Below, in pieces: positions 1 through 8,286 of a stretch of 64,000 bases of DNA. This stretch comes from Pseudomonas paralactis. GTDB taxonomy: Bacteria > Pseudomonadota > Gammaproteobacteria > Pseudomonadales > Pseudomonadaceae. The stretch spans positions 1 to 64,000 of the forward strand of contig NZ_JYLN01000010.1 of NCBI RefSeq assembly GCF_001439735.1, in the 5' to 3' direction. Position 1 is the first letter of the stretch; each line of letters starts with the position of its first letter. A program made the position numbers and the translations under genes. The notes under the pieces are model-generated. The model was given only the letters and a program-made list of their open reading frames with translations, was not told the origin of the DNA and made no database searches.

Positions 1-19
1 GTGCCCGTAATCCGCCAGT

Positions 20-100
20 GATTTGGGGGGCCGCCGCCACGCGCCATCCATGGCGCGGGGCGGCTAAACCGGCATCCCTGCCGGTTTACCCCCCCAAATC
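20..100. repeat. 81-nt palindromic element with nested hairpins
   Basis: The ends GATTTGGGGG (20-29) and CCCCCAAATC (91-100) are perfect inverse complements. Between them lie a GC-rich hairpin around CGCGCCAT/ATGGCGCG and a second one, AAACCGG-CATCCCTG-CCGGTTT. Together they could fold as a three-way junction in DNA or RNA. Elements of this look recur between Pseudomonas genes (from memory). No gene is seen here, so it may be a dispersed repeat or the terminator of a gene left of the window. Confidence 0.6.
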
Positions 101-220
101 CCTGTCGAATTCCTGCCAGCGTGGTTTGACGGGGCGCTTAAGATCAAGATCAAAAGCAGATCAAGAGCAAGAGCGGCTCGCTTCGCATCGTGGTTACCGT
201 TGGCTGCAACAACCTCCAAG

Positions 221-497
221 GTTGTGTGGATACCTATGCTGCGATGGCGATGTATCAGCCACTCATGTGCAGGCTGACCCGCCGTCTTCGCAGGCAAGCC
301 AGCTCCCACATTTGGATCGCGGTGCGTCAGCTAGATCAGCGTCGGCTGTCAGGCCGTCACGGGAGCAAGCTCCCTCGCCACAGGTCCAGCGTTGTAGCGA
401 AGTTGTGTAGATACCTATGCTGCGATGGCGGTGTATCAGTCACTCATGTGCAAGCTGACCCGCCGCCATCGCAGGCAAGCCAGCTCCCACATTTGGG
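221..497. repeat. Two ~96-bp direct copies of a REP-containing unit
   Basis: Positions 221-316 and 402-497 are near-identical direct copies, offset by 181 bases. Each ends in the REP arm that reads GCAGGCAAGCCAGCTCCCAC. A third REP-like core of another type (GGGAGCAAGCTCCC, 361-374) lies between them. The arms match the P. fluorescens REP sequence also present intact at 9983-10070. No gene is seen in 101-520, and the open frames there run through repeat sequence. Confidence 0.75.
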
Positions 498-520
498 CTA
501 TGGTGTGTGTCAGGGACGGT

Positions 521-2380
521 CTAGAACTTTACTACCTGATGCACCTGCTCGGCACACGCCCGAGCCTCGTCAATCATCTTGCCGAACGCATCACTGGTCA
601 CTTCAGCATGGGTCAGCCAGCGTTTTTTCTGGCTCAGGCGATAGTGATAGCGCAGCGAGCCATCCTGCAGTTTTCCGTCCAGGTCCAGGTCGTACCAGGG
701 CGAGCGAACGGTGCAGCCGGGGATGGCTTTTTCCATCTTCCCGCCAGTCAGTGTGTAGGTGTAGTCGTAGGTTTCCGGGTTGCCCAGGTAAAGGTCAGCC
801 TGTTGCCCCTGGCGACGGTAGTTGACGTAACCCTCCCAGCGGTCTTTCAACGACGGGTCGGTGTAGACATAGTCATTGGCCAGTTTTTCCAGGGCGCGCT
901 GATCGTTCATGCGGGCGGTGACGCTGTAGCCGTCATGCACCACAAAGCCTGTGGGTTCGCGGGTGATCTGGCAGTCGCTGATGTCGTTGCCGAAGTTGGC
1001 GCAGATGTTCTGGTCGGTGGCGGTGGTGCCTTGCTGGCGGTCGGCGGCGCTCATTTGCATCAGCGGCAGGCGGCTGAAAATGATCGTCGCCTTGACCGCA
1101 CCATCTCCCTCTTTGCCGTACTGCACCTGTTTGTCCAGGCGTATCGAGACTTCAGGGCGCTCCAGCGGGATGCGCTCTTCGCGTACCTGGCTCTGGGCGT
1201 CGTTGACCAGCACCCAGCGGTCCTGGATGTCGGGCATGGTCTGGCCGGGAGCGAAGACCGGGTTGGTCGGGTCAAGCCACCACACCTGGCCATTCACTTC
1301 GGCACGCACGATGGCATGGTTCGGCGCCTGGGTGCCCGGAATCAGCAAGGCATCGACCACATCACCACGGCTCACCCACGCGGTCTCGGCTTTGATGCCA
1401 ACGGCCTTGAGCATGGCGGTCAGCAGCGTCGCCAGGTCCTTGCAGTCGCCGTAGCCATGCTGCTCGATTTCGGCCAGGCTAAATGGCACATAACCACGCT
1501 CGCTGGCGCGCCAGTCACCCAGGTAGCGGTAGTGATCATTGATGTGCTGCATCAGCGCGGCCACTTGCTCAGCCGGTGCCAGGCTGCGTGCGGCGGCCAC
1601 GGCGACGGCGGCTTGCGCCGGCAGGTTGGCGCCGAGAATCTGGTTGTAACGCTGGGCGAAATCACCGAAGTAAGCCTGGCGTTCCACAGCGCTACCGACT
1701 TCCAGGCGTGGGATGCGCAGCAGGGCGGCAGCCGAGGACTCATTGATGTAATTGAGGTAGATCGGCGCTTTAAGTGCCACGTCCAGGGTCTTGCCGTTGC
1801 TCGAAGGGGTGACGTTGAACGCATCGAACATTTCACTGCGCCAGTGGATCGGGCGTTCGGCGGTAAAGCGTGCCTTGAAGCGATCACGGCGGGCCGCACC
1901 GGGGCCGAACTTGAGCACGTAATGGAACTGGCTCATCAACGGTTTGGCCGGGTAGTGGTGGCGTACGGTGTAGCGGATCCTGGTGCCCACGCGCAGGTTG
2001 GGGAAGGCCAGGGAGGTTTGTTTATCGCGGCTGAAGCCCTGGTCCGGGTTGGGCGCGCTACGCGTGTCGATTTGTGTGGCCGCCAGGGCGACCGGCTTGG
2101 CGCCAGGCTGGGTGGACTGGGCGCTGATCACCTCAAAGGTATCGCCTTCGGAGTAATCGAAGTCGATGCGCGAGAGCATTTCGCGGCCGTTAGGCTTGAG
2201 GATCGTGTAGCGGTAGGTGGTGGTGCAGTCGGTACTGGCGTCGCGGTTGAAGTGGCAGTGCAATTCGGTGTCGTTGGCCAGTGGAGCTTCGGCGATAGGT
2301 TGCAGGGCAGCGCTGACGGAATGGGAAACAAGCCCCAGACTGATGGCAATCAAAGGGCGGTGAAACGAAAAACGGTACAT
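521..2380 (-). CDS. DUF3857 / transglutaminase-like exported protein
   Basis: A 619-residue protein with an N-terminal signal sequence. The N-terminal half matches the DUF3857 beta-rich type (ELHCHFNRD, RDRFKARFTAERPI), followed by a transglutaminase-like core. The probable catalytic Cys313 sits in GYGDCKDLATLL, with the His in PNHAIVRAEV and the Asp in WWLDPTN. ATG at 2380 is preferred over an upstream GTG at 2398 because CGAGG lies six bases before it. Members are periplasmic, and their substrate is usually unknown. It stands alone, transcribed towards the repeat region at the window's left end. Confidence 0.85.
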   Translation of the reverse strand: MYRFSFHRPLIAISLGLVSHSVSAALQPIAEAPLANDTELHCHFNRDASTDCTTTYRYTILKPNGREMLSRIDFDYSEGDTFEVISAQSTQPGAKPVALAATQIDTRSAPNPDQGFSRDKQTSLAFPNLRVGTRIRYTVRHHYPAKPLMSQFHYVLKFGPGAARRDRFKARFTAERPIHWRSEMFDAFNVTPSSNGKTLDVALKAPIYLNYINESSAAALLRIPRLEVGSAVERQAYFGDFAQRYNQILGANLPAQAAVAVAAARSLAPAEQVAALMQHINDHYRYLGDWRASERGYVPFSLAEIEQHGYGDCKDLATLLTAMLKAVGIKAETAWVSRGDVVDALLIPGTQAPNHAIVRAEVNGQVWWLDPTNPVFAPGQTMPDIQDRWVLVNDAQSQVREERIPLERPEVSIRLDKQVQYGKEGDGAVKATIIFSRLPLMQMSAADRQQGTTATDQNICANFGNDISDCQITREPTGFVVHDGYSVTARMNDQRALEKLANDYVYTDPSLKDRWEGYVNYRRQGQQADLYLGNPETYDYTYTLTGGKMEKAIPGCTVRSPWYDLDLDGKLQDGSLRYHYRLSQKKRWLTHAEVTSDAFGKMIDEARACAEQVHQVVKF

Positions 2381-2558
2381 GGGCGCCTCGGGTGACACAT
2401 TGAAACAACTACCCGGCGGGTAGCGAGAAGGCGCCGGATGATAATGGGTCTCAACGGCAAAAGCCAGGATTGTTCGACAATTTATCCGCCTGAAAGGCCC
2501 GTGCTAGAGCCTTTATTTGATTTAAGTCAGGGTTTTGCCAAGTCTTTTTCGGCGACTT

Positions 2559-3905
2559 TTAAAGAAACCAGCGATATTCCCGCGCATGAATCTCTTGCTG
2601 GAAAGCCAAGTGATCCTGGCGCTTGTTCTCGCAATACACATCAACAAACTCCGCGCCCAGCTTGTCGCGCACGACCGGTTGCTGCTGCATGGCGCGCACG
2701 GCGTCGAGCATCTCCACCGGGAAATCGTTGCCGCTGTTACGGTCTTCGTTCAGGGGTGTGATGGGCTCGCGCTTGGCCTCAAGCCCATGCTCCAATCCCG
2801 CCAGAATTGCTGCTAACACCAGGTAGGGGTTGGCGTCGGCGCTGGCCAGGCGGTGCTCGATTCGCAAATTGCGCGGGTCGGACTCGGGGATGCGCACACA
2901 TGCATCACGGTCTTCAAAGCCCCAACTGGCGCGGGCGGCGGCGTTGACGGTGCCACCCAGACGGCGCAACGCATTGTGGTTGGGTGCAAAGATCGGCATG
3001 CAGTGGGGCAGCAGTTCCAGGCAGCCGGCCACGGCGTGGCGCAGCGGTTGCTGTTGATGGGCGGCGAGCAGGTTATTGCCCGCAGCGTCGTAAAGGCTGA
3101 CATGCACATGCATGCCGCTGCCGGGAAATTGCAGGTAAGGTTTGGCCATGAAACTGGCGCGGTAACCGTGCTTGAGTGCGACGCCTCGGGTACTGCGGCA
3201 GAACAGCGCGGCCCAGTCGGCGGCGCGCAGGCCATCGTCGCAGTGGCCAAAGTTGATCTCGAACTGGCCGGGGCCGATTTCGGCGGTGATCACGGTGATG
3301 TCGATGCCCTGTTGCTTGGCGGTTTGCGCCATGTCATCGAGCACTTCACTGAAACGCGAGAGCCGCTCGATATGCAGGTTGGGCTGGTCGTCGGCATCAT
3401 CGCTGAGCGGGTCGCGGGCAAACTGCGGCAAGCCGTTGTCGAGCTTTTTATCGAACAGGTAAAACTCCAGCTCAAACGCGACCACGGGGTGAATGCCTTT
3501 GTGCTGCAAGCGTTCCAGCACCTTGGCCAGCACTTCGCGGGGCTCGAATTCGATCGGCGCTGCGGTGCCGTCCGAGGTGATGAGCATTTGCCCCAAGGGC
3601 TGCGATTCCCAGCTCACCGGCTTCAATGTGCCCGGCACCAGACGGCGATTGGCATCCGGGTCGCCATCGTTGAAGCAGTAGTCGCCAATCTTGAACAACC
3701 CACCCTGAGCCCCCAGCAACACCGCGTTTTGCGGCAACTTCAACGGGCTGCCGGCAGCGACTTTTTCAAGCATCTCCACCGGGTAGCGCTTGCCGTAGAA
3801 ATGCCCGGGAATGTCCAGGGCGATCAGGTCGACATAACGCACGTCGGGGTGGTTCTGGCGAAAGGTCCGTACTTCGGCCAGCAACGTTGCAGATGGGCTT
3901 TTCAC
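2559..3905 (-). CDS. Glutamine synthetase family protein (gamma-glutamylputrescine synthetase-like)
   Basis: About 448 residues with the glutamine-synthetase fold: the beta-grasp N-terminus (VRYVDLIALDIPGHFYGKR), the metal-binding segment FELEFYLFD, the EIGPGQFEIN loop, the GSGMHVHVSL motif and the C-terminal ESDPRNLRIEHR. Length and motifs fit the PuuA/GlnA-III group, which ligate glutamate to amines, rather than housekeeping GlnA. GTG at 3905 is chosen because CTAGGAG precedes it; an in-frame GTG at 3932 would overlap the upstream gene. It follows the XRE/cupin regulator by 11 bases on the same strand, so the pair is probably one operon for polyamine or amine use. The exact amine is not visible. 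Confidence 0.85.
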   Translation of the reverse strand: MKSPSATLLAEVRTFRQNHPDVRYVDLIALDIPGHFYGKRYPVEMLEKVAAGSPLKLPQNAVLLGAQGGLFKIGDYCFNDGDPDANRRLVPGTLKPVSWESQPLGQMLITSDGTAAPIEFEPREVLAKVLERLQHKGIHPVVAFELEFYLFDKKLDNGLPQFARDPLSDDADDQPNLHIERLSRFSEVLDDMAQTAKQQGIDITVITAEIGPGQFEINFGHCDDGLRAADWAALFCRSTRGVALKHGYRASFMAKPYLQFPGSGMHVHVSLYDAAGNNLLAAHQQQPLRHAVAGCLELLPHCMPIFAPNHNALRRLGGTVNAAARASWGFEDRDACVRIPESDPRNLRIEHRLASADANPYLVLAAILAGLEHGLEAKREPITPLNEDRNSGNDFPVEMLDAVRAMQQQPVVRDKLGAEFVDVYCENKRQDHLAFQQEIHAREYRWFL

Positions 3906-3916
3906 GGGTGCAGCTC

Positions 3917-4498
3917 CTAGTTGTAAACCCACAGGACGCGGGCGGGCAGGTCGGTCAGGTTGGCGTAGCGGCAGTGAGCGAAACTGGCCAGGTGGAAACT
4001 GTCGCCAGCGTGGAGGGTGACCGCATCGGGCTCACCCTCAACCCACAGCGTCAGCTCGCCCTCCAGCACAAAACCGGCCTGCTCGGCGCGGTCGCTCATG
4101 CTCTGTTCGCCGCTGTTGGCACCGGGGGCCAACAGGCTGTCGAGCATCGAGAACGCACCATTCATGCTTGGCGACACCAGGATGTCGGTAATGCCATTGG
4201 CGTAATACACCGTGCGCCGCTCGTTGGGGCGGGTCACCCACTCCACCGCCTTGGGTTTGGGCAGGCTGTAGAAGTAGGTGGTGGGCACGTCAAGGGCGTG
4301 GCTGATGGCGGTCAGGTCGGCTACGGTGGGTTGCGACAACCCACGTTCCACTTGAGAGAGAAAACCCACCGAGCGCTCGATCTTTTGCGCCAATTGCGCC
4401 AGGGTGAGTTTCTTGTGCTTGCGCAGGTCGTGGATCAGGGTCGCAAGGGTGGCGAGTTCTTGTTGCTGGTTCATGAAATTTAATTCGAATAATTTCAT
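3917..4498 (-). CDS. XRE-family regulator with C-terminal cupin domain (PuuR-like)
   Basis: 193 residues. An N-terminal helix-turn-helix (about residues 13-70, LTLAQLAQKIERSVGFLSQVE) is followed by a small cupin domain (GEQSMSDRAEQAGFVLEGELTLWVEGE, HAGDSFHLASFAHCRYANL). This is the PuuR-type architecture, which senses a small molecule through the cupin. It lies directly upstream of the glutamine-synthetase-family gene and probably controls it and itself. The start is uncertain: ATG at 4498 and ATG at 4474 both lack a clear ribosome site, and a palindrome covers both. Confidence 0.85.
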   Translation of the reverse strand: MKLFELNFMNQQQELATLATLIHDLRKHKKLTLAQLAQKIERSVGFLSQVERGLSQPTVADLTAISHALDVPTTYFYSLPKPKAVEWVTRPNERRTVYYANGITDILVSPSMNGAFSMLDSLLAPGANSGEQSMSDRAEQAGFVLEGELTLWVEGEPDAVTLHAGDSFHLASFAHCRYANLTDLPARVLWVYN

Positions 4499-4499
4499 G
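4472..4499. promoter_or_regulatory. Palindrome over the start of the XRE/cupin gene
   Basis: CATGAAATT (4472-4480) and AATTTCATG (4491-4499) are perfect 9-bp inverted arms. The spacer contains a second palindrome, ATTCGAAT. The site sits exactly over the two possible start codons of the regulator, as expected for an autoregulatory operator. AT-rich sequence continues upstream. Confidence 0.5.
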
Positions 4500-4657
4500 A
4501 AAAATTACACGATTATTTTCACGCTCGCAAACCCTATGCACAAACCCTTGTGGTGAGAGAGCAATCTCTGGCCTACAGGGAAAAACTGAGTGGGGTGAAT
4601 GATTGCGCGCCGCCGCGGTCGGAACCTGGGTACGCACCATTAATTGAAGGAGCACCC

Positions 4658-4966
4658 ATGAAGTCGAAAACCTTAGCCGCTTGCCTGCTGGTTGCTGCCA
4701 GCTTTTCCACCGCCAGCGCTGTCGTGCAGGCCGGCGATACCCCTCAGGAAACCGTGCAACCTTCAAACATCAACGCCCGTGACTTGAAAGAAGGTGATCG
4801 CGCCCCGGACATCTTGATGCGCGAGGAGTCAGCGATTAAAGACTGGAAAAAACACGGCCTCAAACAGCCCGAAGATGAGAGCCAATGGGCGCGTGTAGGT
4901 GACAAGTACGTTCTGCTCAAGACCACCAACGGCACCATCCTTGAGATTACGCCGGTCAAAAAATAA
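4658..4966 (+). CDS. RcnB-family small periplasmic protein
   Basis: 102 residues with a Sec signal peptide (residues about 1-25, ending in the VVQAG region). The C-terminal RcnB-type segment is W..HGLKQPEDESQWARVGDKYVLLK followed by NGTILEI. ATG at 4658 is chosen over a longer frame from 4550 because AAGGAG lies eight bases upstream and the signal peptide starts there. RcnB proteins are periplasmic and linked to nickel/cobalt balance in E. coli, but this branch in Pseudomonas is not assigned. It is a single gene with a hairpin downstream. Confidence 0.8.
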   Translation: MKSKTLAACLLVAASFSTASAVVQAGDTPQETVQPSNINARDLKEGDRAPDILMREESAIKDWKKHGLKQPEDESQWARVGDKYVLLKTTNGTILEITPVKK

Positions 4967-5002
4967 TCCTGCCGGGCCACCTGCTCGTTTCATGTTTCTT
5001 GC

Positions 5003-5040
5003 GTTAAGGTAACCGACTGCAATGGTTGCGTTACCTTAAC
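5003..5040. terminator. 11-bp perfect inverted repeat, likely terminator or operator
   Basis: GTTAAGGTAAC (5003-5013) and GTTACCTTAAC (5030-5040) are perfect inverse complements with a 16-base loop, followed by five A residues. It sits 36 bases after the RcnB-like stop and 14 bases before the MFS start. The AT-rich stem and lack of a strong T-run leave operator use by the MFS gene open. Confidence 0.45.
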
Positions 5041-5054
5041 AAAAAGAGAGCAGG

Positions 5055-6248
5055 ATGCTTGCCACAATAAGAACCTACCCCCGCACCGTAAACCTGCTGC
5101 TGTGCGCCACGTTACTGCTGACGTTGGCCAAAGCCATCACCTTTCCCTACCTGGTGATCTACCTCACCAACCACTTTGCCCTGGACATTACCCAGGTTGG
5201 CCTGGTGATCGGCAGTTCGCTGATCGTCGGCTCGCTGCTCAGTGTGTACGGTGGTTTCCTGGTCGACCGCATCAACAGCTATCGGTTGTTGCTCGCGTTG
5301 AGCCTGGTGTTTGTACTGGGGTTTATCGGCACGCTGTTGGCGCAGGATATTTGGGCGTTCTATGGCTGCCTGATTCTGATCAACCTGGCCTATGCGGTCA
5401 TCGACATTGCGGTGAAAGCCGGCTTCGCCAGCCTGTTGCCCGAAGACGCACGCAGTGAAGTGTTTTCCATCAAATACACCCTCACCAATATCGGTTATGC
5501 CGTGGGACCGGCCTTCGGCGCGATGGTGGCCAAGCTGGACATCAGCCTGCCGTTTATCCTGTCGGCGCTGCTGGGGCTGGGGTTTTTCCTGCTGTATTGG
5601 CGGTGGGGCGACCGCACCTTGGCCACTGTGGATGCCACGCAAAAACCGGTGCCGTTTCTGGCCGTCGCCCGCGTGCTGCTGCAAGATCGCCGTCTGGTGT
5701 GTTTCACCCTCGGCGGTTTGCTCAGTGCGGTGGTGTTCGGTCAGTTCACGGCCTACCTGTCTCAATACCTGGTAACCACCACAACCGCCGAATACACCTA
5801 CACCGTGATCAGCGCAGTGCTGACCACTAACGCCGTGCTGGTGATTGCCTTGCAGTATCTGATTGGTCGGCGCATTTCGCATCGCTATCTCAGCCAATGG
5901 CTGATCGCGGGCTTGAGCATGTTCATGCTGGGGTTGATCGGTTTTGCGCTGTCCACCAGCGTGTTGTGGTGGGTTTTGGCAATGGCGGTGTTTACCGTTG
6001 GGGAAATTATCGTGTTCCCGGCCGAGTACATGTTTATCGACCGAATCGCCCCGGACCACCTGCGGGGTATGTATTACGGGGCGCAGAACCTGTCCAATCT
6101 GGGGGCCGCGCTGGGGCCGGTGCTGTGTGGGCTGGTGTTGGCCAGCCTGCCGGCCCACTACATGTTCTACATGCTGGGCGCGTTTATCGTTGGCGGCGGG
6201 GTGTTCTATTTCATGGGAGCGGCGTTGAAGGCAGATCATCCAGTGTGA
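5055..6248 (+). CDS. MFS transporter
   Basis: 397 residues with about 12 hydrophobic segments and the major-facilitator pattern: the loop 2-3 motif GGFLVDRINSYR and the YDEE/MdtH-like N-terminal sequence AKAITFPYLVIYLTNHF. It probably exports drugs or metabolites by proton antiport, but the substrate cannot be read. The ribosome site AGAGCAGG directly precedes ATG 5055. Its last 38 bases overlap the 3' end of the oppositely oriented DUF1652 gene. Confidence 0.85.
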   Translation: MLATIRTYPRTVNLLLCATLLLTLAKAITFPYLVIYLTNHFALDITQVGLVIGSSLIVGSLLSVYGGFLVDRINSYRLLLALSLVFVLGFIGTLLAQDIWAFYGCLILINLAYAVIDIAVKAGFASLLPEDARSEVFSIKYTLTNIGYAVGPAFGAMVAKLDISLPFILSALLGLGFFLLYWRWGDRTLATVDATQKPVPFLAVARVLLQDRRLVCFTLGGLLSAVVFGQFTAYLSQYLVTTTTAEYTYTVISAVLTTNAVLVIALQYLIGRRISHRYLSQWLIAGLSMFMLGLIGFALSTSVLWWVLAMAVFTVGEIIVFPAEYMFIDRIAPDHLRGMYYGAQNLSNLGAALGPVLCGLVLASLPAHYMFYMLGAFIVGGGVFYFMGAALKADHPV

Positions 6249-6483
6249 GCTTGCCGACGTTGTTGCTTTGCAGCTCGTAGCGCAACTCATCCACCATCTT
6301 CGCCACTTCCTGCGGGGTTTGCAGTCGGTTGGTGCTGATACCCGTGACCACCAGGTCGACTCGGCCGGTCTCGGCGTCGAAGACCTTGAGGGTCAAGGAA
6401 GCGTCCCGGCACAGGGTGAATTCGCACGTGAGCGGTGAAAGGCCTTCTTCGATGCAGTTGCGCAGTTGAGAGAGGGTAAACAT
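6211..6483 (-). CDS. DUF1652 family protein
   Basis: 90 residues: MFTLSQLRNCIEEGL, then PLTCEFTLCRDASLTLKVFD, then TGRVDLVVTGIS. This is the short cytoplasmic DUF1652 pattern typical of Pseudomonas, of unknown function. ATG 6483 has GAAGGA nine bases upstream; the longer open frame to 6699 has no such support. It converges with the MFS gene, overlapping it by 38 bases. Confidence 0.85.
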   Translation of the reverse strand: MFTLSQLRNCIEEGLSPLTCEFTLCRDASLTLKVFDAETGRVDLVVTGISTNRLQTPQEVAKMVDELRYELQSNNVGKLTLDDLPSTPLP

Positions 6484-6586
6484 GCGGGTTCCTTCAAGGC
6501 ATAAATACGATCCCTTGAAGGTTATTGCGTGCCCCCTCGCGCCATAAGGCGAATTCGCACTAGATGAACTAGTGCATTTGCGCGGG

Positions 6587-8083
6587 TCAGGGCTTGTTCT
6601 TGAGGCGCAGTTCACCGGCAAACAGCCCGCGTTCACGGGCCCAAACGATGGCCGCGCTGCGGCTGTGCACCCCCAGCTTGGAATACACCGTGGCCACATG
6701 ATTGCGCACGGTATTGGGCGCCAGCTTCAGGCGCGAGGCGATCTCCTTGTCCGCCAGGCCTTCGCAGATCAGGCCCAATACATCACGCTCTCGGGCGGTC
6801 AGGTCGGTGAAGGAAACATTCGGCAGGTTGGGGCTGTTGACGCTCTTGGCATTGGCCAGTTTCTCGATCAGGGTCTGGCTGAACCAGGACGCGTCCTGCA
6901 TGACTTCCTCGATGGCCGCCACCAGTTCCAGCTCCGAGCGTTTGCGTTCGGTGATGTTCATCAGCACCATCAGGTAGCAGGGCACGTCCTGGATAATCAC
7001 GGTGTCGGCGGACACCACGCAGTCGATCACCTCGTTGCCTTTCTTGCGCACCTTGAGGTCCTGGCCTTCAAGGTTGCCGGCTTTTTCCAGGGTGGCGAAC
7101 AACTGCGCGCCGGCCTGGGGGCTGTCGATAAAATTGATGTCTTCGATGGATTTGCCGATCAGTTCTTCGCTGATGTACCCGGTGATGGTCATGAAGGCTT
7201 CATTGATATCCACCACCTGGCGGTTGTCGGCGCTGCACACCAGGGTGGGTACCGGCGTAAGGCGAAAGGATTTGGCGAAGCGTTCTTCACTCTGGCGCAA
7301 GGCGATTTCGGCTTTGCGCCGTGGCTCAAGGTCGGTGAAGGAAAACAACATGCAGTCTTCCTCGTTCATGTCCAACGGTTGGCCGGCGACGATCACCAGT
7401 TTGCTGCCACCTTCGGGCAATCTCAGTTCGGCCTGCATCTGCGGGATCGTCGCGCCTTCGCCCAGGCGCTGAATCGCCAGGTCCTTGCGCTCGGCCTGTT
7501 CCAGCACATCCAGTTCGTACACGGATTTGCCGATGACCTGGTCGCGGTTGTAGCCGGTCATCTCCAGGAAACCCTGGTTGACCTTGATGTAGCGCAGGTC
7601 ACTGAGGCGACAGATCACCGCCGGTGCCGGGTTGGCATTGAAGGTTTTCTCAAAGCGTTGCTCGGCGCTCGCCCATTCGGTGGCGTCGGTGAGGATCAGC
7701 ACCAGCAGCTCCGGCTCCCCCTGTGCATCGGACAGTACCAGGCTGCGCAGGCGGTGCACCCAGCAGCGACTTTCATCGGCGGCGGGGGTGACTTCCACCA
7801 CCACATCGCTGAACTCCTCGCCCGCGGCCACGCGGCTCAAGGGGTAGCTGTCCAGCTGTAACGGATGATTATTGCGATAGCGCAAGGCGAAACGCTCGGC
7901 ATAGGCCTCGGTATTGGCGCCCAGTTCCTTAACGGTGCTGACCCCGTGCATGGTCAAGGCTGCGTCGTTGGCCCACAGGATAGTTTGATCGACCTCGGCC
8001 AGTATCACGCCGTCGGACAACCCGGAAATGATCTGCTGCAACTGGCGGCGGTTGGTTTCTTTGGCAAGAACATCCTGGGTCAT
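6587..8083 (-). CDS. PAS-domain LuxR-type transcriptional regulator
   Basis: 498 residues. Three PAS regions are visible: about 8-125 (ISGLSDGVILAEVDQTILWAN), 145-255 (NPAPAVICRLSDLRYIKVN) and 275-385 (TPVPTLVCSADNRQVVDIN, GYISEELIGKSI). The LuxR-type helix-turn-helix follows at about 430-490 (LTARERDVLGLICEGLADKEIA). There is no kinase domain, so signals sensed by PAS act directly on DNA binding. ATG 8083 is supported by GGAG at six bases; in-frame codons up to 8233 are less likely. The target genes are unknown. An inverted repeat at 8177-8195 lies in its upstream region. Confidence 0.85.
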   Translation of the reverse strand: MTQDVLAKETNRRQLQQIISGLSDGVILAEVDQTILWANDAALTMHGVSTVKELGANTEAYAERFALRYRNNHPLQLDSYPLSRVAAGEEFSDVVVEVTPAADESRCWVHRLRSLVLSDAQGEPELLVLILTDATEWASAEQRFEKTFNANPAPAVICRLSDLRYIKVNQGFLEMTGYNRDQVIGKSVYELDVLEQAERKDLAIQRLGEGATIPQMQAELRLPEGGSKLVIVAGQPLDMNEEDCMLFSFTDLEPRRKAEIALRQSEERFAKSFRLTPVPTLVCSADNRQVVDINEAFMTITGYISEELIGKSIEDINFIDSPQAGAQLFATLEKAGNLEGQDLKVRKKGNEVIDCVVSADTVIIQDVPCYLMVLMNITERKRSELELVAAIEEVMQDASWFSQTLIEKLANAKSVNSPNLPNVSFTDLTARERDVLGLICEGLADKEIASRLKLAPNTVRNHVATVYSKLGVHSRSAAIVWARERGLFAGELRLKNKP

Positions 8084-8176
8084 AACGTCTCCGAGGGGGC
8101 AAGGCTTGGGTGCATTCGAGTACGACATCCCGGCTTCAGGATAGTGCAGAGAATTTGCCTTGGGGGAAGTACTAAT

Positions 8177-8195
8177 GCACCAGCCCGCCTGGTGC
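8177..8195. promoter_or_regulatory. Inverted repeat in the divergent promoter region
   Basis: GCACCAG-CCCGC-CTGGTGC, a perfect 7-bp inverted repeat, lies between the divergent PAS-LuxR gene and the membrane-protein gene at 8287. Position and size suit a regulator operator, but no regulator can be assigned. Confidence 0.4.
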
Positions 8196-8286
8196 AAATG
8201 GGCCAGGACTGAACGTATGTCGTTTCGCCACACTCACACTCAACAAGGCGCATTGCCTTGCTCCCACATTTGAAAAGGACCTTTGT

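Noticed and set aside
425..2395. 656-codon open frame on the plus strand opposite the DUF3857 gene
   Set aside because: It is the antisense shadow of a high-GC gene whose minus-strand product has clear family motifs.
5112..6290. 392-codon minus-strand frame opposite the MFS gene
   Set aside because: Low-complexity His/Gln-rich antisense product with no signature; the MFS gene is real.
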